From an uncultured Hyphomicrobiales bacterium (lineage in GTDB: Bacteria > Pseudomonadota > Alphaproteobacteria > Rhizobiales > Beijerinckiaceae), in NCBI GenBank assembly GCA_903847605.1, contig CAINED010000079.1, positions 1 through 64,000 on the forward strand: a stretch of 64,000 bases of DNA, written 5' to 3'. The notes under the pieces were generated by a model. That model searched no databases. It saw only the letters and a list, made by a program, of their open reading frames with translations, and was not told the origin of the DNA. Below are positions 45,846-55,340 of the stretch, one piece after another. The position numbers and the translations under genes are program-made. The stretch's first letter is position 1; each line of letters opens with the position of its first letter.

Positions 45846-46889
45846 ATGACGGAAACGCGTTCTGCCAAACCGGCGCCTCTCGTCGAGGGATGGTCGAGAG
45901 AGGGATTTCTGGGCGAGCGCGCCGGCGTCATCCGCTCCAGCTATACGCCCGATTATATCAGCGTCAGCGGTCCGCATGCGCCGCGCCGGTTGAATATCGG
46001 CGATGTCGTATGCGCGGATAAAAGCGATCCGGGCGCACTTGCGACGCCATTCGCCACGGCGCGTTCCGGTCTGGCGCTCAGCGTTTCCCGACGCTGCCAA
46101 GCGATGACTTATGTGATGCGCAACGTCGAAGCCGACGAGTTGCACTTCGTTCAATCCGGCGAACTCGATTTCCATACGGACTATGGCTTCATCGCCGGGC
46201 TGCCAGGCGATTTCGTCTATATCCCGCGCAGCGTCGCCTATCGCGTGACGCCGAAATCGACTTCGTCATTGTCGCTTGTCGTCGAAAGTCCGGGTGCGCT
46301 GCGTTTCGATACGCCGGCTCCGGCGGGCATGATCCACTTTGGGGAACATGTCGTTCGCGCCAGACCCGAAACGAATGGCGCCCCTGATGGCCCGACCACG
46401 CTGCTGCTGAAATGCGAAGATGGAATTACGCGCTTCGAGAAAGGCTTCGATCCCCTGTTCGCTGAGCGCCAGCTCGCGGCTTCCTCGCCGGTCTGGAAAC
46501 TGAACCTCAGGCACATTCAGCCTGTCGTCTATTGGCCGCATGGCGGTCCGCCTTCGCATTTTCTGGCGTCACCGAACAACGAACTGTTGCTCTATACGCT
46601 CAGCGCGCGTCCCGGAAATCGTCCGCCGATCCACGTCAATGCGGATTACGACGAGATGATCTTCTATTTCGCAGGCCCCGACCCATGGGGGCACGTTTCG
46701 GAGCCCGGCACATTTACCTGGGTTCCCAAAGGCGTCACCCATCAGGGGCCGCCGGAAAATGCGGCCATCGGCTATTCCGCGTGGCTGCTGGAGTCGCGCA
46801 CGACCTTGCGGCTTACACCTCAAGGTCTCGCCGCTTCGCAGCCCATGGAAACCGGATTGTACGGCGTGAAGCGCGACAGCGCGGATTAG
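45846..46889 (+). CDS. Homogentisate 1,2-dioxygenase-like cupin protein
   Basis: The 347-aa product resembles the HgmA fold: YVMRNVEADELHFVQSGELDFHTDYGFIAGLPGDFVYIPRSVAYRV in the first cupin half, and PIHVNADYDEMIFYFAGPDPWGHVSEPGTFTWVPKGVTHQGPPE in the second, where the His and Glu before FYF and the later THQGP His could bind Fe(II). It is shorter than classical homogentisate dioxygenases (about 430 aa). Neighbouring genes for homogentisate (fahA, maiA) are missing, so the substrate may be another hydroquinone. The ATG at 45846 has GGAAACAGCC upstream. Confidence 0.8.
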   Translation: MTETRSAKPAPLVEGWSREGFLGERAGVIRSSYTPDYISVSGPHAPRRLNIGDVVCADKSDPGALATPFATARSGLALSVSRRCQAMTYVMRNVEADELHFVQSGELDFHTDYGFIAGLPGDFVYIPRSVAYRVTPKSTSSLSLVVESPGALRFDTPAPAGMIHFGEHVVRARPETNGAPDGPTTLLLKCEDGITRFEKGFDPLFAERQLAASSPVWKLNLRHIQPVVYWPHGGPPSHFLASPNNELLLYTLSARPGNRPPIHVNADYDEMIFYFAGPDPWGHVSEPGTFTWVPKGVTHQGPPENAAIGYSAWLLESRTTLRLTPQGLAASQPMETGLYGVKRDSAD

Positions 46890-47437
46890 CCTTCGTTCGA
46901 CGTGCGGAATTTCGGCAGAAACATGCCGGTGGATTTACGATACACCGCGTAGTCGGATGCGAGCGGCGACGTTGCGAAATTCTTCTCTTCCTGCCGCGCC
47001 GCCAGCGCCAGCATCGCCACGAGAACCAGCGAGAGCGCGATCGTCGTCCAGTGTCCGGCAGCAAGGCTCGCGCCGAACCAGAACATGAAATAGGCGAGAT
47101 AGAAGGGGTGGCGGATATGGCGAAAGATGCCGCTGCGCAGCACCCTTTGCGGCTGTCCCGGTTCGAACACGATGTTCAGCTTCGTCTTGCGGCTTGAATG
47201 AAGCGACCAGCCGAACAGAAACTGCGAGGCGAAGAAGGCGATCAACGCCGCGCCAAGCAGCGCGAGCGGTTTCGCCGATACCAGCATCTGCCAGATAAAA
47301 CTGGCGAACTGGCATATGGCGAGCGCAAGCGTCGTCACCAGTTGCGGCGTTGCCTTCGTGATCCGAAAGTGACGCGCTATCGCCACCGCCGCGAACAGGA
47401 ACATCAGGCTGCCGATGGCGAGGACGAAGGTCTGCAC
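46886..47437 (-). CDS. Isoprenylcysteine carboxyl methyltransferase-like membrane protein
   Basis: The product (about 183 aa from the GTG at 47437) is a membrane protein with four to five spans and the ICMT/PEMT signature at its C-terminal end: LRSGIFRHIRHPFYLAYFMFWFGASL, then RQEEKNFATSPLASDYAVYRKSTGMFLPKF. Such proteins methylate lipid or protein carboxyl groups using SAM, but bacterial substrates are mostly unknown. The frame is open to a TTG at 47485, but a perfect 9-bp hairpin (47455-47475) sits there and favours the later start. Its stop overlaps that of the convergent cupin gene. Confidence 0.75.
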   Translation of the reverse strand: MQTFVLAIGSLMFLFAAVAIARHFRITKATPQLVTTLALAICQFASFIWQMLVSAKPLALLGAALIAFFASQFLFGWSLHSSRKTKLNIVFEPGQPQRVLRSGIFRHIRHPFYLAYFMFWFGASLAAGHWTTIALSLVLVAMLALAARQEEKNFATSPLASDYAVYRKSTGMFLPKFRTSNEG

Positions 47438-47454
47438 GGGATATCCGCAAGGGT

Positions 47455-47475
47455 TGCGAATCCAGCGGATTCGCA
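47455..47475. promoter_or_regulatory. Perfect hairpin upstream of the methyltransferase gene
   Basis: TGCGAATCC (47455-47463) and GGATTCGCA (47467-47475) are exact inverted copies with a 3-base spacer. It lies 18 bases before the likely GTG start and could be an operator or an RNA hairpin. Confidence 0.45.
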
Positions 47476-47569
47476 GGTTGCACAAGCTATTCCATCTTGC
47501 TTTTCAGTTCGCAAAACGCGAACGCGCGCCCCTTTCGGAACGCGCGCCAGATTTCTGTCCCGGCATGTC

Positions 47570-48043
47570 TCAGACGAAGGCGACCTTGAGAATTTCGTAG
47601 CTCTTGCCGCCGCCGGGCGTATTCACCTCGACGCTGTCGCCCTTCTTCTTGCCGATGAGCGCGCGCGCGATGGGCGAGGTGATCGACACCTTGCCGCTCT
47701 TCACGTCCGCCTCGTTCTCGCCGACGATCTGGTATTTCTTCTTCTCTTCCGTGTCCTCGTCGATGAGCGTTACGGTGGCGCCGAACTTGATCGTGTCGCC
47801 GCCGAGCTTGGACACGTCGATCACTTCGGCGCGCGAAATCTTGTCCTCGAGTTCGGCGATGCGCCCCTCGTTATGGCTCTGGGCCTCCTTGGCCGCATGA
47901 TATTCGGCGTTTTCGGAGAGGTCGCCGAGAGCGCGCGCCTCGGATATGGCCGTGATGATGCGCGGACGCTCCACTTGCTGGCGATGCTTCAGCTCGGCTT
48001 CCATTGCCGCGTAGCCTGCTCCGGTCATCGGAACCTTGTCCAT
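47570..48043 (-). CDS. greA: Transcription elongation factor GreA
   Basis: The 157-aa product matches GreA over its full length: an N-terminal coiled coil ([50 protein letters not shown], with the acidic tip residues of GDLSENAEY) and the C-terminal domain ([49 protein letters not shown]). GreA inserts into the secondary channel of RNA polymerase and rescues backtracked complexes. The ATG at 48043 gives the standard N-terminus. carB lies 271 bases upstream on the same strand, a common alphaproteobacterial arrangement. Confidence 0.96.
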   Translation of the reverse strand: MDKVPMTGAGYAAMEAELKHRQQVERPRIITAISEARALGDLSENAEYHAAKEAQSHNEGRIAELEDKISRAEVIDVSKLGGDTIKFGATVTLIDEDTEEKKKYQIVGENEADVKSGKVSITSPIARALIGKKKGDSVEVNTPGGGKSYEILKVAFV

Positions 48044-48314
48044 ATCCGCCTCTTTCGCTCTTCCCTGCGCAACGGCGAATCGTCCGCCGCTGCGCGACCA
48101 TGCCGGACGCAAAGTCGCCGGCTCCCGCCGCTCACAAAGAAGCGGACAAACTCCAATAATTTACGGCCGCGGCGCTTGTTCCCAAGGCCGCGCCCGGTCG
48201 CATGTCGTTTTGGCTAGGCGGCCAGAGCGGCCCCCTCGGGACGCATGGAAAGCCACTGGAGGCCGTCCGTCAATCCCGACGAGGGGAGATAGTGACGCCC
48301 GGAATAAACGCAAG

Positions 48315-51300
48315 CTAGGCCGCAAAATAATCCTGAAGGGCCTTTACCTCCATGTCGCCGGCGCGATAGGCGCGAATCCCCTGCGCCGCCGCGATGGAGC
48401 CCGCCAGGGTCGTGTAATAGGGCACCTTGTGGAGCAGGGCGGCCCGGCGCAGGGACATGGAGTCGGCAAGCGCCTGCGCTCCCTCAGTCGTGTTGAAGAC
48501 GAGCTGGATCTGCCCATTCTTGATCGCGTCGACGACGTGCGGGCGGCCCTCCGACACCTTGTTGATGCGCTTGGCCGGCACGCCGTGGCTTTCGAAAAAG
48601 CGGGCGGAGCCGCCGGTCGCCACGATATTGAAGCCGTTGTCGACAAGCATCCTGCAGGTTTCGAGAACCCGCGGCTTGTCGTCGTCGCGGATCGACACGA
48701 AGACCGTGCCGCCTGTGGGCACCTTGGTGCCGCCGCCAAGCTGGCTCTTGGCGAAGGCGATATCGAAATTCCGGTCGAGGCCGATGACTTCGCCCGTCGA
48801 GCGCATTTCCGGGCCAAGCACGGTGTCGACGCCGGGGAAACGCGCAAAGGGGAAGACGGCTTCCTTCACGCCGACATGGGCGAGAACGATTGGCTTGAGG
48901 CCGAAGGAGGCCAGCGTCTCGCCGGCCATGATGCGCGCCGCGATCTTGGCGATCGGCACGCCGATGACCTTGGCGACGAAGGGCACCGTGCGCGAGGCGC
49001 GCGGGTTCACTTCGAGCACGTAGATCTCGCCGTCCTTCAGCGCGTATTGCACGTTCATCAACCCGCCGACATTGAGCGCCAGCGCCATCTTCTTCGTCTG
49101 CTCCTCGAGTTTGGCGAGAGTCTCGGGCCGCAGGGAGCGCGGCGGCAGCGAGCAGGCGCTGTCGCCGGAGTGAATGCCGGCTTCCTCGATATGCTCCATG
49201 ATCCCTGCGATATAGGCGTCCTTGCCGTCGCAGAGGCAATCGACATCGACCTCAACCGCGTCCGACAGATAGCGGTCGAACAGCAGCGGATTCTTTCCAA
49301 GCACCGTGTTGATCTGGCCGGTCTTGTCGTTGGGGTAGCGCGCCTTGACGTCGGCGGGGATCAGCGAAGGCAGGGTGCCGAGCAGGTAATCCTGAAACGC
49401 CGCATCGTCGCGGATGATCGCCATGGCGCGTCCGCCCAGCACGTAGGAGGGGCGCACGACGAGCGGCAGGCCGAGTTCGGCCGCTACGAGCCGCGACTGC
49501 TCAACGGAATAGGCGATGCCGTTCTTCGGCTGCTTCAGGCCGAGCCTGTCGAGCAGGCGCTTGAAGCGGTCGCGGTCTTCGGCGAGGTCGATGGAATCGA
49601 CGGACGTGCCGAGAATGGGAATGCCGTTCTGCTCGAGCGCATCGGCAAGCTTCAGGGGCGTCTGTCCGCCGAACTGCACGATGACGCCTTTCAGCGTTCC
49701 GTTCTCCTGTTCCTTGGCGAGGATTTCGAGAACGTCTTCGGCAGTCAGCGGCTCGAAATAGAGGCGATCCGACGTGTCGTAATCCGTCGACACCGTCTCG
49801 GGATTGCAGTTGATCATGATTGTTTCGTAGCCCGCTTCCGTCAGCGCGAAACAGGCATGGACGCAGCAATAGTCGAATTCGATGCCTTGGCCGATACGGT
49901 TCGGGCCGCCGCCGAGAATGACGATCTTCTGCTGATCCGACGGATGCGCCTCGCATTGCAGCGCGCCAGCGAAGGGCGTCTCGTAGGTCGAATACATATA
50001 GGCTGTGGGCGACGCGAATTCGGCGGCGCAGGTATCGATGCGCTTGTAGACCGGGCGTACGCCAAGGCGGTGGCGCAGCGCGCGCACGTCTTCGTCGGCA
50101 AGGCCGGTGAGCGATGCGAGGCGCGTATCGGAAAAGCCGGCAGCCTTGAGCATGCGAAGATTGTCGGCGTCCTGCGGCAAGCCAAATGTGCGCACCTTGT
50201 TTTCGAGTGCGACAATCTCGGCGAGACGTTCGATGAACCAGCGTTCGATCTTGCAGGCTTCGTAGATCGATTCCACGCTCATGCCCATGCGCAGGGCCTG
50301 AGCAACAACGAGCAGGCGATCCGGTGTCGGCGTGCCGAGCGCGGAGCGCAGCACGTTCATGTCGTCGCCTTGACCCAGCCCTTCGATGTCGATTTCGTCG
50401 ATACCGGAAAGGCCCGTTTCCAGCGAGCGCAGGGCTTTCTGCAGCGACTCCGCAAAGGTGCGGCCGATGGCCATGGCTTCGCCGACCGATTTCATCGCCG
50501 TCGTCAGAATGGGTTCCGCGCCCGGGAATTTCTCGAAGGCGAAGCGCGGAATCTTCGTGACGACATAATCGATCGTCGGCTCGAAGGATGCCGGCGTTGC
50601 GCCGCCGGTGATGTCGTTGGCGATCTCGTCGAGCGTGTAGCCGACGGCGAGTTTGGCCGCGACTTTCGCAATCGGAAAGCCCGTCGCTTTCGACGCCAGC
50701 GCGGACGAACGCGACACGCGCGGATTCATCTCGATCACGATCATGCGCCCGTTCTCGGGATTGATCGCGAACTGCACGTTGGAGCCGCCGGTTTCGACGC
50801 CGATCTCGCGCAGCACCGCAAGCGAGGCGTCGCGCATGATCTGGTATTCTTTATCTGTCAGCGTCAGCGCCGGCGCCACGGTGATGGAATCGCCGGTGTG
50901 CACGCCCATTGGATCGACGTTCTCGATGGAGCAGACGATGATGCAATTGTCCGCCTTGTCGCGGACCACTTCCATCTCGTATTCTTTCCAGCCCAGAACG
51001 CTTTCCTCGATCAGGACTTCGGTCGTCGGCGAGGCATCGAGACCACGCTCGATGATCTCAAGGTATTCGGTCTTGTTGTAGGCGATGCCGCCGCCGGTGC
51101 CGCCCATGGTGAAGGACGGACGGATGATGGCCGGCAGGCCGATGACATCGAGCGATTCCAGCGCTTCCTGAAGGCCTTTCGAAATATAGCGGCGCTTGCG
51201 TTCGGGTTCGCGCGCGTCCCACTCGCGCTGGAAGGCTTCGATCGCCTTCTGGCGCTCGGTTGCGTCGGCGTGCGCTTCCGCAATCGTCTTGCGGCGCGCC

Positions 51301-51803
51301 TGCATGTCGTCCTTGTCGGCCTTCTTCAGGTCCGAGGCGTTGGCCAGACGCGAATTCGGCGTATCGAGTCCGATGCGCGTCATCGCCTCGCGGAAGAGCT
51401 GGCGGTCTTCGGCCATGTCGATGGCGGCGGCTTTGGCGCCGATCATCTCGACATCGAATTTTTCGAGCACGCCCATGCGCTCGAGCGACAGCGCGCAGTT
51501 GAGCGCGGTCTGGCCGCCCATGGTCGGCAGCAGCGCAAAGCCCTTCGAGCGGTCGCCGCGTTCGGCCTCGATGATCTTGGCGACGATTTCCGGGGTGATC
51601 GGCTCGACATAGGTGCGATCGGCCATGTCCGGATCGGTCATGATCGTCGCCGGGTTCGAATTGACGAGGACGATACGATAGCCTTCTTCGCGCAAGGCCT
51701 TGCACGCCTGTGTCCCCGAATAATCGAATTCGCAAGCCTGGCCGATGATGATCGGGCCCGCGCCGATGATCAGGATGGTTTCGATATCTGTCCGTTTCGG
51801 CAT
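48315..51803 (-). CDS. carB: Carbamoyl-phosphate synthase large subunit
   Basis: The 1162-aa product contains two homologous ATP-grasp synthetase halves (first beginning [31 protein letters not shown], second near [24 protein letters not shown]) and the C-terminal MGS-like allosteric domain ([13 protein letters not shown] to [30 protein letters not shown]). With CarA it makes carbamoyl phosphate for pyrimidines and arginine. It is about 90 residues longer than the E. coli enzyme, mostly from a charged insertion ([27 protein letters not shown]) in the first half, which is common in Rhizobiales. carA is not in the window. The leader region contains competing hairpins (51849-51921). Confidence 0.96.
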   Translation of the reverse strand: MPKRTDIETILIIGAGPIIIGQACEFDYSGTQACKALREEGYRIVLVNSNPATIMTDPDMADRTYVEPITPEIVAKIIEAERGDRSKGFALLPTMGGQTALNCALSLERMGVLEKFDVEMIGAKAAAIDMAEDRQLFREAMTRIGLDTPNSRLANASDLKKADKDDMQARRKTIAEAHADATERQKAIEAFQREWDAREPERKRRYISKGLQEALESLDVIGLPAIIRPSFTMGGTGGGIAYNKTEYLEIIERGLDASPTTEVLIEESVLGWKEYEMEVVRDKADNCIIVCSIENVDPMGVHTGDSITVAPALTLTDKEYQIMRDASLAVLREIGVETGGSNVQFAINPENGRMIVIEMNPRVSRSSALASKATGFPIAKVAAKLAVGYTLDEIANDITGGATPASFEPTIDYVVTKIPRFAFEKFPGAEPILTTAMKSVGEAMAIGRTFAESLQKALRSLETGLSGIDEIDIEGLGQGDDMNVLRSALGTPTPDRLLVVAQALRMGMSVESIYEACKIERWFIERLAEIVALENKVRTFGLPQDADNLRMLKAAGFSDTRLASLTGLADEDVRALRHRLGVRPVYKRIDTCAAEFASPTAYMYSTYETPFAGALQCEAHPSDQQKIVILGGGPNRIGQGIEFDYCCVHACFALTEAGYETIMINCNPETVSTDYDTSDRLYFEPLTAEDVLEILAKEQENGTLKGVIVQFGGQTPLKLADALEQNGIPILGTSVDSIDLAEDRDRFKRLLDRLGLKQPKNGIAYSVEQSRLVAAELGLPLVVRPSYVLGGRAMAIIRDDAAFQDYLLGTLPSLIPADVKARYPNDKTGQINTVLGKNPLLFDRYLSDAVEVDVDCLCDGKDAYIAGIMEHIEEAGIHSGDSACSLPPRSLRPETLAKLEEQTKKMALALNVGGLMNVQYALKDGEIYVLEVNPRASRTVPFVAKVIGVPIAKIAARIMAGETLASFGLKPIVLAHVGVKEAVFPFARFPGVDTVLGPEMRSTGEVIGLDRNFDIAFAKSQLGGGTKVPTGGTVFVSIRDDDKPRVLETCRMLVDNGFNIVATGGSARFFESHGVPAKRINKVSEGRPHVVDAIKNGQIQLVFNTTEGAQALADSMSLRRAALLHKVPYYTTLAGSIAAAQGIRAYRAGDMEVKALQDYFAA

Positions 51804-51848
51804 GATCGTCCGTCTGCTTTCCCGCCTTGAGGCGGTCGCTGCGCGCAC

Positions 51849-51921
51849 AAAAAAAGGCCGCGAGGCCAGTCATTTGGCCGGAGCGCGTCCTAAAGCCCGT
51901 CGAAAGACGGGCACCTTTCGA
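51849..51921 (-). promoter_or_regulatory. Candidate attenuator in the carB leader
   Basis: Read on the minus strand, a hairpin TCGAAAG/CTTTCGA (51915-51921 with 51900-51906) overlaps a second hairpin GCCCGTC/GACGGGC with a TTTC loop (51895-51901 with 51906-51912), so the two exclude each other. Further on, three GGCC blocks (51876-51879, 51864-51867, 51856-51859) can pair alternatively, the last directly followed by seven T (51849-51855). The T-run is 46 bases before the carB ATG. This looks like a transcription attenuator, but the final stem is only 4 bp. Confidence 0.35.
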
Positions 51922-52138
51922 CGCTCTGTGCGAAAACCCGAATGGGCGGAAAACCCGTTTTGGGGCATTCGAGCGGCAGCGTCCGGCTCGAAAGTTGCGC
52001 CTGATTAGACGAGAATCTACGGGCTGTGAACCCCCGGCGGCGCGCCGTCCCCAATCCGGGCATTCCGGATGGTTGGAATGTGCTTTTCGCACGGGAATCG
52101 CTAGGTTAGGTCCACGTGCGGAATTCCGGAGGGAGCAG

Positions 52139-53476
52139 ATGATGAAAAGCATTCTCACGGCGGCCATTCTGGCCACAGTGGCGGGCTGGACGACTGCGGG
52201 CGCTCTCGCCCAGCAAGCCACGGGCAAGGTCAATGTCATCACCTCCTTCGCCAAGGACGTGACGGATCCCTTCAAGCGCGCCTTCGAGAAGAAATATCCG
52301 GGCGTCACCATCGACATGCAGAACCGCAACACCAATGCGGGCGTTCGCATCGTTCAGGAGACGAAAGGGAATAACCAGACCGACATTTTCTGGGCCTCCG
52401 CCCCCGACGCTTTCGAAGTGCTGAAGACGGCAGGCCTGCTGGAAGCCTTCAAACCGGCTGCGCCCGGCGTTGCGCCCAAGATCGGCCCCTACGACGTCAA
52501 CGACAAGGACAATGCCTATTTCGGCTTCGCCGCTTCCGGCTACGGCATCATGTGGAACGAGCGCTATCTGCGCGCCAACCGTCTGCCCGAGCCGAAGGAA
52601 TGGATCGATCTCGCCAAGGCCGTCTATTACGACCATTCCATGATCACTGCGCCCTCGCGTTCGGGCACGACGCATCTCACTGTCGAGACGATCCTGCAGG
52701 GCGAAGGGTGGGACAAGGGCTGGGCGACCATCAAGGCCGTCACCGGCAACATGCGCTCGATCACCGACCGTTCCTTCGGCGTGCCGGATGCCGTGAATTC
52801 CGGACAGGTCGGCCTCGGCGTCGTGATCGACTTCTTCGCCTTCTCGGCCAAGGCGGCAGGCTTCCCGGTGAAGTTCGTCTATCCCACGGTTTCGACCGTC
52901 GTTCCCGCGAATATCGCCGTCGTGAAGAATGCGCCGAACATGGCGGCGGCGAAGGCTTTCGTGGAATTCACGCTGTCGCCGGAAGGACAGGAAATCCTGC
53001 TCGACAAGGCGATCTCGCGTCTGCCCGTCAATCCTGCGATCTATGCGAAGGCGCCGGAAGGCTATCCCAATCCGTTCAAGGGCGGCGTCGGCATGCCGGG
53101 CTTTCAGTTCAGCGTGGAATTGTCGGGCGCGCGCTACAGCGTCGTCGGCACTTTGTTCGACCAGCTCATCACCTTCAACCACGAGCCGCTCAAGAAGGCG
53201 ATCAAGGCGATCCACGACGCGGAAGCTGCGCTGGCGAAGAAAGATAATGCGCAGGCGCGCAAGCTGATCGAGGAGGCGCGCGCACTGATTTCGGCTATGC
53301 CTGTGACCGCCGATGAAGCGAAGAGCCCCGATCTTGCCGCTGCCTTTAAGGGCGCCGGCGGCAAGGACAAGGCGCCGCGTCAGGCGGAACTCGAACAGAA
53401 ATGGTCCGCCTTCGCGCGCGAGAAATATGCGCAGGCGCAGGCCAAGGCCGAAGAAGCCGGCAAGCTGGCGCGGTGA
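52139..53476 (+). CDS. Iron/phosphonate-type ABC transporter substrate-binding protein with C-terminal extension
   Basis: The 445-aa product has a signal peptide (LTAAILATVAGWTTAGALAQ) and a type-II periplasmic-binding fold of the FbpA/PhnS group (GKVNVITSFAKDVTDPFKRAFEKKYPGVTIDMQNRN, ASAPDAFEVLKTAGLLE, GYGIMWNERYLRANRLPEPKEW, FVEFTLSPEGQEILLDKAISRLPVNP). About 95 extra residues at the end form charged helices (EAALAKKDNAQARKLIEEARALI and EKYAQAQAKAEEAGKLAR). GGAGGGA precedes two successive ATGs (52139, 52142). It is the receptor of the importer encoded downstream. Confidence 0.88.
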   Translation: MMKSILTAAILATVAGWTTAGALAQQATGKVNVITSFAKDVTDPFKRAFEKKYPGVTIDMQNRNTNAGVRIVQETKGNNQTDIFWASAPDAFEVLKTAGLLEAFKPAAPGVAPKIGPYDVNDKDNAYFGFAASGYGIMWNERYLRANRLPEPKEWIDLAKAVYYDHSMITAPSRSGTTHLTVETILQGEGWDKGWATIKAVTGNMRSITDRSFGVPDAVNSGQVGLGVVIDFFAFSAKAAGFPVKFVYPTVSTVVPANIAVVKNAPNMAAAKAFVEFTLSPEGQEILLDKAISRLPVNPAIYAKAPEGYPNPFKGGVGMPGFQFSVELSGARYSVVGTLFDQLITFNHEPLKKAIKAIHDAEAALAKKDNAQARKLIEEARALISAMPVTADEAKSPDLAAAFKGAGGKDKAPRQAELEQKWSAFAREKYAQAQAKAEEAGKLAR

Positions 53477-53478
53477 TT

Positions 53479-53605
53479 TCCTTCCCCTTCAGGGGAAGGT
53501 GGACGCCGAAGGCGGCCGGATGGGGTGAGCCACCAACGATCCGTTCGCCAGACCCCCTCCGTCGCCGCACGCGGCGACACCTCCCCCTGAAGGGGGAGGA
53601 GGTAC
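53479..53605. repeat. Long imperfect inverted repeat between receptor and permease genes
   Basis: The left arm starts CCTTCCCCTTCAGGGGAAGG and the right arm ends CCTCCCCCTGAAGGGGGAGG. The arms are inverted copies over some 45 bases and each contains its own small hairpin around TTCAGGGG/CCCCTGAA. It fills nearly the whole gap within the operon and looks like a dispersed alphaproteobacterial intergenic element. Confidence 0.65.
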
Positions 53606-53626
53606 GCGACACTGACGAAAGAACAC

Positions 53627-55333
53627 GTGACTCTGGCCGCCACTACCACCGCCCTCAAACCGCCGCTGTCCTTTGGCCGCGCGGCGCTCGCCTTGCTCTG
53701 CTTCGCCCTGCTGCTCATCTTCCTCATCGTGCCCGTGGCGACGGTGATCTATGTCGCGTTCAAGGATCCGCAGAGCGGCGCGCTGACGCTTGTCAATTTC
53801 GCGGATTTCTTCCGCAACGATCTCTTCATGCGCTCGCTGACGAATTCGATCTGGGTGTCGGCGATGTCCGTCGTGCTGGCGACGCTGTTCGCCATGCCGC
53901 TCGCCTATATCACCATGCGTTTCGAATTCCGCGGCGCCATCTTGATCCAGACGCTCGGCGTCCTGCCGCTGATCATGCCGCCCTTCGCCGGCGCGGTCGC
54001 CATGCAATTGCTGTTCGGGCGCAATGGCAGCGTGAACCTTCTTCTCGGCGACTGGTTCGACATCAACATTCCCTTCATGGAAGGGCTGAACGGCGTCATC
54101 TTCCTACAGGCGATTCACTACTTTCCCTTCATCCTGCTGAATGTCTCGGCTTCGCTGGCGAATATCGACCGCTCCATGGAAGAGGCGGCGCAGAATCTGG
54201 GGTCTTCGGGCTTCCGTCTCTTCAGGCGCATCGTCTTTCCGCTCGCCATGCCCGGCTATATCGCGGGCGCGAGCCTTGTCTTCATCAAGGTGTTCGACGA
54301 TCTCGCGACGCCGCTTCTGCTGAATGTCAAGGAAATGCTTGCGCCGCAGGCCTATCTGCGCATCACATCCGTCGGCATCGCCGATCCCATGGGTTATGTC
54401 ATCTGCGTCGTGCTGATCGCCGTTTCATTGGGGTCGATGTATGCCGCGACCTTCGCGACGCGGGGGAGGGATTACGCCACGACGCAGCGCGGCGGCGGTG
54501 GTTTGGCGCGCCGTCCGATGAAGGGCCGTGACACGATCGTCGCCTGGGCCGTCATTCTCTTTATTCTTGCTCTGGTGCTCGCGCCGCAGATCGGTCTCGC
54601 GCTTCTGTCCTTCGCGACGGTGTGGTCGTTCTCGCCCCTGCCGGACGGCTACACATTCGCGCATTACGTGCGCGTCTTCGGCGACAGCTGGGGCTATATC
54701 TCCAACACGCTGCTTTATTCGACGCTGGCGGGCGTGATCGCCGTCATCGTTGGATCGCTCATCGCATATCTGGTGCAGCGTTCGGATGTGCGCGGGCGCA
54801 TGTGGCTCGACTATATCGCCATGTCGGCGCTCGCCGTGCCGGGCGTCGTCATCGGCATCGGCTATCTGAGAACGTTCTACAACGTGCCGCTGCCGAACGG
54901 GCAGGCGCTCGCGACATTCTGGTTCACCATCGTCATTGCGCTCGCCATTCGTCGTCTGCCCTATGCCCTGCGTGCTTCGACCGCATCGTTGCAGCAGATA
55001 TCGCCGCAGCTCGAGGAAGCCGCCGAGAATCTCGGCGCGAACAAGCGGCGCGTCGCACGGCGCATTCTTCTGCCGCTGATGAGCGGGGGGATGCTGGCGG
55101 GTTTCATCACGGCGTTTGCGACGGCCTCCGTCGAACTCTCGGCGACGATGATGCTGGTGCAGAGCAGCGCGGATGCGCCGCTCGCCTATGGTCTTTATGT
55201 CTTCATGCAGTCGCCCGCAGGCCGTGGTCCCGGCGCGGCGCTCGGCGTCATCGCGGTGCTGATCGTTGGCGCCTGCACTTTCGTTTCGCATTTGCTCGCC
55301 AGCCGCGAAGGCGCTGGCGCTGCCGCACACTGA
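53627..55333 (+). CDS. Iron-type ABC transporter permease (fused two-domain)
   Basis: The 568-aa product has two homologous permease halves, each with about six spans and an EAA loop that contacts the ATPase: MEEAAQNLGSSGFRLFRRIVFPL in the first half and EEAAENLGANKRRVARRILLPL in the second. This FbpB/SfuB-like fusion is typical of ferric-iron and related importers. The GTG at 53627 lies just after the long inverted repeat. The ATPase gene follows after seven bases. Confidence 0.92.
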   Translation: MTLAATTTALKPPLSFGRAALALLCFALLLIFLIVPVATVIYVAFKDPQSGALTLVNFADFFRNDLFMRSLTNSIWVSAMSVVLATLFAMPLAYITMRFEFRGAILIQTLGVLPLIMPPFAGAVAMQLLFGRNGSVNLLLGDWFDINIPFMEGLNGVIFLQAIHYFPFILLNVSASLANIDRSMEEAAQNLGSSGFRLFRRIVFPLAMPGYIAGASLVFIKVFDDLATPLLLNVKEMLAPQAYLRITSVGIADPMGYVICVVLIAVSLGSMYAATFATRGRDYATTQRGGGGLARRPMKGRDTIVAWAVILFILALVLAPQIGLALLSFATVWSFSPLPDGYTFAHYVRVFGDSWGYISNTLLYSTLAGVIAVIVGSLIAYLVQRSDVRGRMWLDYIAMSALAVPGVVIGIGYLRTFYNVPLPNGQALATFWFTIVIALAIRRLPYALRASTASLQQISPQLEEAAENLGANKRRVARRILLPLMSGGMLAGFITAFATASVELSATMMLVQSSADAPLAYGLYVFMQSPAGRGPGAALGVIAVLIVGACTFVSHLLASREGAGAAAH

Positions 55334-55340
55334 TGGACAG

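Noticed and set aside
48036-51830. Open frame of 1264 codons antisense to carB
   Set aside because: It is the mirror of a high-G+C gene with strong third-position bias; its product is Arg/His/Asp-rich without domains, while the opposite strand is unmistakably CarB.
52106-53215. Long frame antisense to the iron-type binding protein
   Set aside because: Low-complexity Arg/Gly/Asp product with no recognisable family; the plus-strand gene is certain.
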